A stretch of 6,524 bases of DNA from RYN-433 sp036558265 (GTDB lineage Bacteria; Planctomycetota; Phycisphaerae; Tepidisphaerales; Tepidisphaeraceae). The DNA lies in assembly GCA_036558265.1 (NCBI GenBank), contig DATBFY010000160.1:1-6524 (forward strand). The letters run 5' to 3'. Below are positions 1 to 4,572 of the stretch, piece after piece; position 1 is the stretch's first letter, and the number at the start of each line of letters is the position of its first letter. The notes beneath the pieces are model-generated. The model was not told where the DNA came from. It made no database searches and was given only the letters and a program-made list of their open reading frames with translations. The translations under genes and the position numbers were made by a program.

Positions 1-794
1 ATGACGGTAGAGAGTCCCCAGAGCAGGGGGTTGGGCATCTTTAGCCACCACATGACAAGCCCGACGACGATCCCTTGGCCGAGGTTGATGAAGAGCGTGA
101 CCAGGAGGTAGCGCATCACGACCGATTGGGACTGGTCAACGACGGTCATGGCGGCCCGCTTGTCGGGCCAGTAGGGGATGATCTTGATGAGCTTGCTGAC
201 GAAGAGGTCGCCGGCGGCCAGGAGGAGGTAGAGGAGCAAGAGCACCTCGACCAGGCCGACGACGACCTTTTCGGTCATGCCAACCCAGCGGGAGGCGAGG
301 CTGGGGGTGCTGGGAACCGGGGCGATGGTCACCTCCGGCGCGCTTGGGGCGGTGGTTGCGCCCTGGGCAGCGTGCTGGATCTGGTTGGCGACATCGGTGA
401 CCTGCTGGACGGGTCGGCGGAGCTTGTTGAGCTTTTGCTCGGCGGTGGCGAATCGCTGAGGCGCCTCGCGGATCCAGTGCTGGATCGGCCCGGCCATGGC
501 AAAGCCGACGGCGCAGAAGGCGGCGCAGACGGCGAGGACGACGACGGCGCCTCCGGCGGCGGGGGGAAGGTGCAGCGGGCGTTCGAGAAACCGCACGACC
601 GGTCGGAAGAGGGCGTTGAGGAGGACGGCGAAGACGATCGGCACGAAGAACTCACGGCCAACATAGAGGACGAACGCGGCGGCGGCGCAGGCGATGATGA
701 CCATGGCCGTCGTGCGGACGCCGGTGGTGTGGTTGCGGACGGGCGGCGCGGCAGGCTGAGGCGGAGAGGCTGGCGGATCAGCTCGGTCGTTCAT
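1..794 (-). CDS. AI-2E family transporter (PerM/TqsA/YdiK-like), N-terminal part, cut by window edge
   Basis: A reading frame opens with ATG at 794-792 and stays open for 264 codons to the left edge, so the C-terminus is missing (full members are usually about 350 residues). This is a multi-spanning inner-membrane protein of the AI-2E transporter (formerly UPF0118) family, whose members have been linked to export of autoinducer-2 or other solutes, or to ion exchange. Visible features: a Pro-rich N-terminus (residues 1-20), hydrophobic segments at about 29-45, 49-65, 79-101, 176-195 and 229-250, and a polar, helix-rich extramembrane stretch at 102-172. The pattern of a FFVPIVFAVLLNALFRPV segment and the ending KMPNPLLWG is typical of the family. 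No Shine-Dalgarno sequence precedes the ATG. It is divergent from rpsJ, so a functional link to the ribosome is unlikely. The substrate cannot be told from sequence. Confidence 0.87.
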   Translation of the reverse strand, partial: MNDRADPPASPPQPAAPPVRNHTTGVRTTAMVIIACAAAAFVLYVGREFFVPIVFAVLLNALFRPVVRFLERPLHLPPAAGGAVVVLAVCAAFCAVGFAMAGPIQHWIREAPQRFATAEQKLNKLRRPVQQVTDVANQIQHAAQGATTAPSAPEVTIAPVPSTPSLASRWVGMTEKVVVGLVEVLLLLYLLLAAGDLFVSKLIKIIPYWPDKRAAMTVVDQSQSVVMRYLLVTLFINLGQGIVVGLVMWWLKMPNPLLWGLSTV

Positions 795-897
795 CCGCGG
801 TCATTATGTATTGAGAGTAATGGGTCTCGGTATGCACAATGTTCGCAGGCAGGAGTGGCAGCGGATCGTGTAATCCCGATTTTGTCGGGGTGAGGCG

Positions 898-925
898 TTG
901 ACAAAGCGTCGGGGATCGCTAGATT
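898..925 (+). promoter_or_regulatory. Sigma70-like promoter for rpsJ and the ribosomal protein operon
   Basis: A perfect -35 box TTGACA lies at 898-903 and a -10 candidate TAGATT (4 of 6 matches to TATAAT) at 920-925, with a 16-bp spacer. A start site about 7 nt downstream, near 932, would give a leader of roughly 93 nt before the rpsJ ATG. It is the only well-spaced promoter seen in the gap on this strand. The -10 box is imperfect and the start site is inferred. Confidence 0.6.
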
Positions 926-929
926 CTTC

Positions 930-953
930 CGCTCACCCTTTTTAGGGTGAGTG
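930..953 (+). promoter_or_regulatory. Hairpin at the predicted 5' end of the rpsJ transcript
   Basis: CTCACCCT (932-939) and AGGGTGAG (944-951) are perfect reverse complements around a TTTT loop, giving an 8-bp stem. A G-U pair (931/952) and a C-G pair (930/953) may extend it to 10. The stem begins almost exactly where the predicted transcript would start, so it could be a 5'-terminal stabilising stem or part of a regulatory leader. It is not followed by a T-tract, so it does not look like a terminator. Confidence 0.5.
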
Positions 954-984
954 CGGGGATTTCGCCGGATCGAGGCGGAGCCCG
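954..984 (+). promoter_or_regulatory. Second hairpin in the rpsJ leader
   Basis: The stem directly abuts the first hairpin. The outer pairing is CGGG (954-957) with CCCG (981-984). The inner pairing is TTCGCC (961-966) with GGCGGA (974-979), including one G-U, around a 7-nt loop. A 3x1 internal loop separates the two parts. Only three T residues follow, so it is a poor terminator. By position it resembles the structured S10 leader that L4 controls in E. coli, but I see no proof that the mechanism is shared. Confidence 0.4.
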
Positions 985-1024
985 TTTGACAAGTCGGCGT
1001 TAAGTAGATGGAAACGAGCAGGAT

Positions 1025-1336
1025 ATGACGGGCGATCGGATTCGAATTCGGATGGAAGCGTACGACCATCGGGCGTTGGACTCGTCGGCGAAGGAAATCG
1101 TCGATCACGCCAAGCGCACGAATGCCCGCGTCTGCGGCCCCATCCCGATGCCGACGCGCGTGGAGCGCTATACGGTGCTCCGCAGCCCGCACATTGATAA
1201 GAAGTCGCGCGAGCAGTTCGAGATGCGCACGCACAAGCGCGTGATCGACATTTACGAGCCGACCGCGCGGACGATCGAAGCGCTCAACCGGCTGGTCGTT
1301 CCGGCCGGTGTGTTCGTGAAGATCAAGCAAGGTTAA
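1025..1336 (+). CDS. rpsJ: 30S ribosomal protein S10
   Basis: This 103-residue protein has the same length as E. coli S10 and aligns along its whole length. It begins with the RIRI strand at residues 5-8, has the conserved GPIPMPT loop at 38-44, the SPHIDK segment at 54-59, the RTH motif at 68-70 and the AGVFVKI end at 94-100. S10 sits in the head of the 30S subunit, and in many bacteria it also joins transcription antitermination as NusE. The start is fixed by the need for the RIRI strand. The Shine-Dalgarno sequence is poor: AGGA at 1020-1023 is only 1 nt from the ATG. It is the first gene of the operon; tuf, fusA, rpsL and rpsG do not precede it within the window. The 207-nt gap that follows is much longer than the other gaps of the operon. 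Confidence 0.98.
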   Translation: MTGDRIRIRMEAYDHRALDSSAKEIVDHAKRTNARVCGPIPMPTRVERYTVLRSPHIDKKSREQFEMRTHKRVIDIYEPTARTIEALNRLVVPAGVFVKIKQG

Positions 1337-1353
1337 CTTTTACGTCGTTGGAC

Positions 1354-1384
1354 ATGCCCCTGCGTGAAGGGGCATCTTTGTTGT
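1354..1384 (+). terminator. Terminator-like hairpin after rpsJ
   Basis: ATGCCCCT (1354-1361) and AGGGGCAT (1368-1375) form a perfect 8-bp stem with a 6-nt loop. The tail CTTTGTTGT is T-rich but interrupted. It starts 18 nt after the rpsJ stop. Since the same operon continues downstream, partial termination is more likely than a full stop. Confidence 0.55.
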
Positions 1385-1394
1385 CCGCACCGTG

Positions 1395-1412
1395 GGGTTC
1401 ATCCAAGAACCC
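1395..1412 (+). promoter_or_regulatory. Small hairpin in the rpsJ-rplC gap
   Basis: GGGTTC (1395-1400) and GAACCC (1407-1412) are perfect reverse complements around ATCCAA. Its last base overlaps the first base of the next, larger structure, so the two could compete or stack. Confidence 0.35.
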
Positions 1413-1474
1413 AATAGCCCGCGAAGGCGCCAAGCCCGAGCAGGCCACGTGTCGCGGTGGCGTATTGCCTTTTT
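1412..1474 (+). terminator. Long imperfect hairpin followed by a T5 run (attenuator candidate)
   Basis: The 5' arm 1412-1424 (CAATAGCCCGCGA) pairs with the 3' arm 1452-1467 (TCGCG, GGC and TATTG), with a GT bulge at 1457-1458 and a G bulge at 1462, giving about 13 pairs. Two C residues and five T residues (1470-1474) follow. Inner GGC (1426-1428) and GCC (1444-1446) may add pairs. The shape resembles an intrinsic terminator with a large apical region. Folding was done by eye. Confidence 0.45.
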
Positions 1475-1497
1475 GTGGATCTGTCGAGGCGGATCAT

Positions 1498-1526
1498 GAG
1501 CCGGGCCTGACGATTGGGCCTTGCTC
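1498..1526 (+). promoter_or_regulatory. Hairpin just upstream of the rplC start
   Basis: GAGC (1498-1501) pairs with GCTC (1523-1526). GGGCC (1503-1507) pairs with GGCCT (1517-1521), including one G-U pair, around a 9-nt loop. One C/T mismatch separates the two parts. It ends 17 nt before the rplC ATG, inside the zone where a ribosome would bind, and could affect initiation. Confidence 0.35.
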
Positions 1527-1543
1527 CTCTGGTTCGAACGTGA

Positions 1544-2209
1544 ATGACGCCAGCGCTTCTGGGAAAGAAAGTCGGGATGACCCGCGTGTACGACGAGAAG
1601 GGCACGATCGTGCCGGTGACCGTCGTGCAGGCCGAGCCGAACGTGATCACGCAGGTCAAGACGGCGGACGGCAAGGACGGCTACAACGCCGTGCAGCTCG
1701 GGTTCCGCGAGATCAAGCCGAAGTTCAGCACGTTTCCGCTGATCGCGCACGTTGCCAAGGCGGGTCACGCGCCCCGCAAGCACTTCGCGGAGATCCGGCT
1801 GAAGGAGGCGACCGATCGCAAGCTGGGAGACATGGTGAACGTGTCGATCTTCGACGGGGTGAAGTTCGTCGACGTGATCGGGACGAGCAAGGGCAAGGGC
1901 ACCGCGGGCGTGATGAAGCGTCACCACTTCGGCGGTCAGCCGGCGTCGCACGGGACGGAGCGGAAGCACCGCTCGCCCGGTTCGCTGGCATCGCGGGCGA
2001 CGTGGCGCGGCCAGTCGGGCAAGCCCAAGAAGGGCGTGCGGATGGCGGGGCACATGGGGATGGACCGGGTCACGACGCGGAATCACCCGCTGGTAAAGGT
2101 GGACGCGGAGCGGAACCTGCTGCTGATCAAGGGCGCGCTGCCGGGACCCAACGGCAGTCTGCTCTTCATCCGCAAGAGCATCACGGCGAGGGTGAAGGCG
2201 GAAGAGTAG
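1544..2209 (+). CDS. rplC: 50S ribosomal protein L3
   Basis: This 221-residue protein is slightly longer than the E. coli form (209). The N-terminal LLGKKVGMTRVY (residues 5-16) is the usual L3 opening. GTSKGKGTAGVMKR (113-126), the MAGHMG motif (167-172) and the VDAERNLLLIKGALPG block (186-201) are all conserved. L3 reaches into the peptidyl-transferase region of the 50S and nucleates its assembly. An in-frame TGA lies directly before the ATG, so no earlier start is possible. No Shine-Dalgarno sequence is visible, unlike most other genes here. The loop after PGS (145-147) reads LASRATWRGQSGKPKKG and is about four residues longer than in E. coli. The residue aligned with the PrmB-methylated Gln150 appears to be Ser. 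Confidence 0.97.
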   Translation: MTPALLGKKVGMTRVYDEKGTIVPVTVVQAEPNVITQVKTADGKDGYNAVQLGFREIKPKFSTFPLIAHVAKAGHAPRKHFAEIRLKEATDRKLGDMVNVSIFDGVKFVDVIGTSKGKGTAGVMKRHHFGGQPASHGTERKHRSPGSLASRATWRGQSGKPKKGVRMAGHMGMDRVTTRNHPLVKVDAERNLLLIKGALPGPNGSLLFIRKSITARVKAEE

Positions 2210-2217
2210 TCGGTGGA

Positions 2218-2245
2218 GTAGATAGTAGCCAGTAGCCAGTAGGAA
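2218..2245 (+). repeat. Heptad repeat before rplD, ending in its Shine-Dalgarno sequence
   Basis: Four units of 7 bp follow in register: GTAGATA, GTAGCCA, GTAGCCA and GTAGGAA. The last unit carries AGGA (2241-2244), the ribosome binding site of rplD, and exactly 7 nt separate the array from the ATG at 2253. The array before rplB has the same number of units, the same last unit type and the same spacing. Confidence 0.8.
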
Positions 2246-2252
2246 TACGGCA

Positions 2253-2867
2253 ATGATCGAGGTACCCGTTTACAACCAGGCCGGCAGCAAGGTCGATACG
2301 ATCCAGGTCGATGAGGCCAAGCTGGGCGGCGAGGTGCGCAAGAACCTGCTGAAGCAGGCGATCGTGATGTACCACGCGAACCAGCGTCAGGGGACGGTGC
2401 GGACGCAGGCGCGGGGCGAGGTGGCGGGCTCGACGCGGAAGATGTTCCGCCAGAAGGGCACCGGCAACGCGCGGACGGGCGGGATCCGCAACCCGATCAA
2501 GAAGGGCGGCGGTCACGCGAAGCAGAAGCGGCCCAAGGACTGGCGGCAGGCGATGCCGCAGAAGGCCCGGCGGCTGGCGCGGAACAGCGCGCTCTTGCTC
2601 AAGCTGCAATCGAACGACGTGCGCGTGCTGGACAACGTGGCGCTGGAGGCGCCCAAGACCAAGGTCGTGGCGCAGATGTACAAGGCGCTGGGGATCGACC
2701 GCTCGTGCCTGTTCGCGCTGGCGGAGCGGAACGAGAACGTCGAGAAGTCAGCGCGGAACATCGACCGGACGAAACTGACGACGGTTGCGAAGCTCAACGC
2801 GTGGGACATCCTCAAGCATCGCACGCTTCTGTTGACGCGGTCGGGGCTGGAGCAGTTGTTGGCATAG
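2253..2867 (+). CDS. rplD: 50S ribosomal protein L4
   Basis: This 204-residue protein is close to the E. coli length of 201. Its long basic loop includes GSTRKMFRQKGTGNARTGG (59-77) followed by KKGGGHA (83-89), the family hallmark that lines the peptide exit tunnel near L22. The C-terminal globular part contains EAPKTKVV (132-139), also typical. L4 is an early assembly protein. In E. coli it also represses its own operon through the S10 leader; whether it does so here is unknown. The start is supported by AGGA at 2241-2244, 8 nt upstream, which is the end of a heptad repeat. An 87-nt gap to rplW follows. Confidence 0.98.
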   Translation: MIEVPVYNQAGSKVDTIQVDEAKLGGEVRKNLLKQAIVMYHANQRQGTVRTQARGEVAGSTRKMFRQKGTGNARTGGIRNPIKKGGGHAKQKRPKDWRQAMPQKARRLARNSALLLKLQSNDVRVLDNVALEAPKTKVVAQMYKALGIDRSCLFALAERNENVEKSARNIDRTKLTTVAKLNAWDILKHRTLLLTRSGLEQLLA

Positions 2868-2878
2868 AGTCGACGAGT

Positions 2879-2891
2879 GCACCTTCGGTGC
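2879..2891 (+). other. Small hairpin in the rplD-rplW gap
   Basis: GCACC (2879-2883) and GGTGC (2887-2891) are perfect reverse complements around TTC. The flanking AGTCG (2868-2872) and CGACT (2933-2937) could close an outer stem over most of the gap. There is no T-tract, so it is not a terminator. A role is unproven. Confidence 0.3.
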
Positions 2892-2940
2892 GACCGCTAA
2901 CTGCCGGCGAGTGTGACAGCGCGGTGCAGTAGCGACTGGC

Positions 2941-2945
2941 AAGGA
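2941..2945 (+). promoter_or_regulatory. Shine-Dalgarno site that sets the rplW start
   Basis: AAGGA lies 9 nt upstream of the ATG at 2955. An in-frame ATG at 2913 would add 14 residues unlike any L23 N-terminus, so the downstream start is preferred. Confidence 0.75.
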
Positions 2946-2954
2946 CGAACGGAC

Positions 2955-3233
2955 ATGGACAACACGAACGTCATCATCAGACCGCTGGTCACGGAGAAGA
3001 GCACGCACCAGCAGCAGACGCGGAACGCGTACGCGTTCAAGGTGCATCCCAACGCGAACAAGCCGCAGATCAAGCAGGCGGTCGAGCAGCTTTACAACGT
3101 GAAGGTCGTGGACGTGCGGACGATGACCCGCAAGGGCAAGCCCCGCCGCAGCCGGTTCAAGCTGGCCACGACGTCGGACTGGAAGCGCGCGGTGGTGGTG
3201 CTGGACGAGAACTCGAGGATTGAGTTGTTCTAG
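2955..3233 (+). CDS. rplW: 50S ribosomal protein L23
   Basis: This 92-residue protein is a little shorter than E. coli L23 (100). The N-terminal IIRPLVTEKST (7-17) is the classic L23 signature. The middle has YAFKVHPNANKPQIKQAVEQ (26-45) with VKVVDVRTM (49-57) after it, then the basic loop KGKPRRSRF (60-68) and the SDWKRAVV strand (74-81). L23 sits at the tunnel exit and is the docking site for trigger factor and the signal recognition particle. The start at 2955 is chosen from the family N-terminus and AAGGA 9 nt upstream. The upstream in-frame ATG at 2913 is rejected. The downstream gap to rplB is 56 nt and holds a heptad repeat. Confidence 0.96.
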   Translation: MDNTNVIIRPLVTEKSTHQQQTRNAYAFKVHPNANKPQIKQAVEQLYNVKVVDVRTMTRKGKPRRSRFKLATTSDWKRAVVVLDENSRIELF

Positions 3234-3254
3234 ACGGGAGTCGTCAACTAGCCG

Positions 3255-3282
3255 GTAGACAGTAGCCAGTAGTCAGCAGGAA
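3255..3282 (+). repeat. Heptad repeat before rplB, ending in its Shine-Dalgarno sequence
   Basis: Four 7-bp units follow in register: GTAGACA, GTAGCCA, GTAGTCA and GCAGGAA. The last unit supplies AGGA (3278-3281) for rplB, and 7 nt separate the array from the ATG at 3290. Apart from a few substitutions this is the same array as the one before rplD. Confidence 0.8.
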
Positions 3283-3289
3283 ACGAATC

Positions 3290-4156
3290 ATGCCGATCAA
3301 GTATTACAATCCGACGTCTGCCGGGCGGCGCGCGGGGAGCGTGCTGGATTACAAGGCCGTGGTGACCAAGTTCGAACCGGAGCGGTCGCTGACGGTTGGC
3401 AAGCGGCGGGCGAACGGGCGGAACCACCACGGGGTGATCACCGCCAAGCATCGCGGGGGCGGCAATAAGAAGCTGTACCGGCTGATCGACTTCAAGCGGA
3501 ACAAGGACGGGGTGGCGGCGCGAGTGGAGGCGATCGAGTACGACCCGAACCGCAGCACGTTCATCGCGCTGATCAAGTACCAGGACGGGACCAAGTCGTA
3601 CATCCTGGCGCCCAACGGCCTGCGCGTGGGCGCGACGGTGGTGAGCGGGATCGACGCCCCGCCGGAGATCGGCAACGCGATGCCGCTGGCGCACGTGCCG
3701 GCGGGCCTGGAAATCCACAACATCGAGATGAACCCCGGTCAGGGGGGCAAGCTGGTGCGCAGCGCCGGCGGTGTGGCGCGGCTGGGCGCGAAGGAAGGGG
3801 AGTGGTCGGTGATCATCCTGCCGTCGGGCGAGATGCGGCGCGTCCGCAGCGCCTGCCGGGCGACGATCGGCCAGCTTTCGAACCTGGACTGGATCAACGT
3901 GAGCCTGGGCAAGGCGGGTCGCAGCCGTCACCGCGGGATTCGGCCGCACACCCGGGCCAAGGCGATGAACCCGATCGACCACCCGCTGGGTGGTGGCGAA
4001 GGCCGCAGCAACGGCGGCCGTCACCCGGTGAGCAAGACGGGCGTGCCCGCCAAGGGCGGCATCACCCGTCATCCGAAGAAGCAGTCGGAAAAGCTGATCC
4101 TGCGACGGCGGAAGTTCGGGACGCACCAGCAGCGTCCGCAGACGGTGAACATCTAG
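3290..4156 (+). CDS. rplB: 50S ribosomal protein L2
   Basis: This 288-residue protein is longer than E. coli L2 (273), mainly through small insertions and a longer tail. Conserved blocks include HRGGGNKKLYR (54-64), IDFKRNKDG (66-74), EYDPNRS (83-89), ILAPNGL (105-111), LPSGEMRRV (177-185), CRATIGQ (189-195) and GKAGRSRHRG (207-216). AMNPID (225-230) is followed by HP, then LGGGEGR (233-239). L2 supports peptidyl transfer and subunit joining; the His of DHP (residue 231) corresponds to the important E. coli His229. Two positions differ from the usual form: DHPH is DHPL, and SPWG is SKTG (248-251). The start is set by AGGA (3278-3281), 8 nt upstream. Only 16 nt separate it from rpsS. Confidence 0.98.
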   Translation: MPIKYYNPTSAGRRAGSVLDYKAVVTKFEPERSLTVGKRRANGRNHHGVITAKHRGGGNKKLYRLIDFKRNKDGVAARVEAIEYDPNRSTFIALIKYQDGTKSYILAPNGLRVGATVVSGIDAPPEIGNAMPLAHVPAGLEIHNIEMNPGQGGKLVRSAGGVARLGAKEGEWSVIILPSGEMRRVRSACRATIGQLSNLDWINVSLGKAGRSRHRGIRPHTRAKAMNPIDHPLGGGEGRSNGGRHPVSKTGVPAKGGITRHPKKQSEKLILRRRKFGTHQQRPQTVNI

Positions 4157-4172
4157 GACTGGGTAACTGATT

Positions 4173-4463
4173 ATGAGCAGAAGCGCAAAGAAAGGCCCGT
4201 TCGTGGCGGAGAAGCTGTTCAAGAAGGTCACGGCGCTCAACGAGCGTCGGGCCAAGCAGCCGATCAAGACGTGGAGCCGGGCGTGCACGATCATCCCGGA
4301 ATTCGTCGGTCACACGTTCGAAGTGCACAACGGGAACAAGTTCATCCGCGTGTTCGTGCAGGAAGACATGGTCGGGCACAAGCTGGGCGAGTTCAGCCCG
4401 ACGCGGACGTTCAAGGGCCACAGCGGCAAGAAGGCCGCGCCGGCGCCCGGCGCGCCCGCGTGA
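4173..4463 (+). CDS. rpsS: 30S ribosomal protein S19
   Basis: This 96-residue protein is near the usual length of about 92. It opens with MSRSAKKGPFV and contains IKTWSRACTIIPEFVGHTF (31-49), VHNGNKF (51-57), HKLGEFSPTRTF (69-80) and GHSGKK (82-87), all family hallmarks. S19 forms a complex with S13 in the 30S head and contacts the A-site tRNA and the subunit bridges. The C-terminus ends in a short Ala/Pro-rich tail (88-96) not found in E. coli. The Shine-Dalgarno candidate AGGA (4155-4158) overlaps the rplB stop codon and is 14 nt from the ATG, so initiation may depend partly on translational coupling. Confidence 0.97.
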   Translation: MSRSAKKGPFVAEKLFKKVTALNERRAKQPIKTWSRACTIIPEFVGHTFEVHNGNKFIRVFVQEDMVGHKLGEFSPTRTFKGHSGKKAAPAPGAPA

Positions 4464-4493
4464 TCGTCGTGCGGTTCGTGTGACCGTGCGATG

Positions 4494-4512
4494 CGCGACT
4501 CGTCGAGTCGCG
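4494..4512 (+). repeat. 19-bp interrupted palindrome between rpsS and rplV
   Basis: CGCGACTCG (4494-4502) and CGAGTCGCG (4504-4512) are perfect reverse complements around a single T. In RNA this would fold as an 8-bp stem with a 3-nt loop. No T-tract follows, so a terminator is unlikely. It lies in a 109-nt gap with no other gene. It could be an mRNA processing or stability element, or a protein-binding site. Confidence 0.6.
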
Positions 4513-4560
4513 GTTATGAGATTTGCAGAGTACCGGTCGGAAATCCGGGAACGCGAAATC

Positions 4561-4564
4561 GAGG
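4561..4564 (+). promoter_or_regulatory. Shine-Dalgarno site that sets the rplV start
   Basis: GAGG lies 8 nt upstream of the ATG at 4573. The frame is open further upstream to an ATG at 4480, but the 31 extra residues have no L22 character, so the short form is preferred. Confidence 0.7.
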
Positions 4565-4572
4565 TTGATGCG

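Larger units (their letters stand above)
795..1024. promoter_or_regulatory. Divergent intergenic region between the transporter gene and rpsJ
   Basis: These 230 bases hold no supportable gene. On the + strand they contain one good promoter candidate and two abutting hairpins of the rpsJ leader, listed separately. A small inverted repeat, CCCGA (875-879) and TCGGG (885-889), lies upstream of that promoter and would fall in the transporter leader if that transcript starts far enough out. On the - strand the best -10-like hexamer is CATAAT (808-803), only 8 nt from the transporter ATG and without a good -35, so the transporter promoter is not resolved. Confidence 0.7.
1337..1543 (+). promoter_or_regulatory. 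Long structured gap between rpsJ and rplC, likely leader or attenuator region
   Basis: These 207 nt contain no convincing gene or internal promoter, but four potential hairpins follow one another: 1354-1375, 1395-1412, 1412-1467 and 1498-1526. The first and third have T-rich tails. The density of structure in a gap that is normally short in this operon suggests partial termination or regulated read-through into rplC and the ten or more genes behind it. The function is inferred. Confidence 0.5.

Noticed and set aside
75..893. Long open frame on the + strand, 272 codons
   Set aside because: It lies antisense to the transporter gene, has an Asp/Glu/Gly-rich composition typical of a shadow frame in GC-rich DNA, and resembles no family. 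The - strand frame gives a clear membrane protein.
986..1010. A second TTGACA at 986-991 as another rpsJ promoter
   Set aside because: No -10 box lies at a usable distance. The nearest AT-rich hexamers give spacers of 9 or 13 bp, and the start would fall at or past the start codon.
1496..1510. Mini-ORF ATG AGC CGG GCC TGA upstream of rplC as a leader peptide
   Set aside because: Four codons with no bias towards a regulatory amino acid; it is expected by chance and the GAGG before it is weak evidence. Mentioned only in connection with rplC initiation.
1524..1530. CTCCTCT before rplC as an anti-Shine-Dalgarno switch
   Set aside because: No AGGAG partner is present nearby for it to mask, so it is probably chance.
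1348..2235. Open frame on the + strand overlapping rplC, 295 codons
   Set aside because: It is the out-of-frame reading of the L3 region with an Arg/Gly/Ala-rich composition; the L3 frame explains the sequence.
3248..4294. Long open frame on the - strand, 348 codons, opposite rplB
   Set aside because: It is antisense to L2, which is unmistakable, and its His/Arg/Val-rich product matches nothing I know. Other antisense frames at 1340-2086 and 5535-6422 were rejected for the same reason.
4480..4572. N-terminal extension of L22 by 31 residues
   Set aside because: The extra residues have no L22 similarity, the standard length is reached from 4573, and GAGG is well spaced before that ATG.
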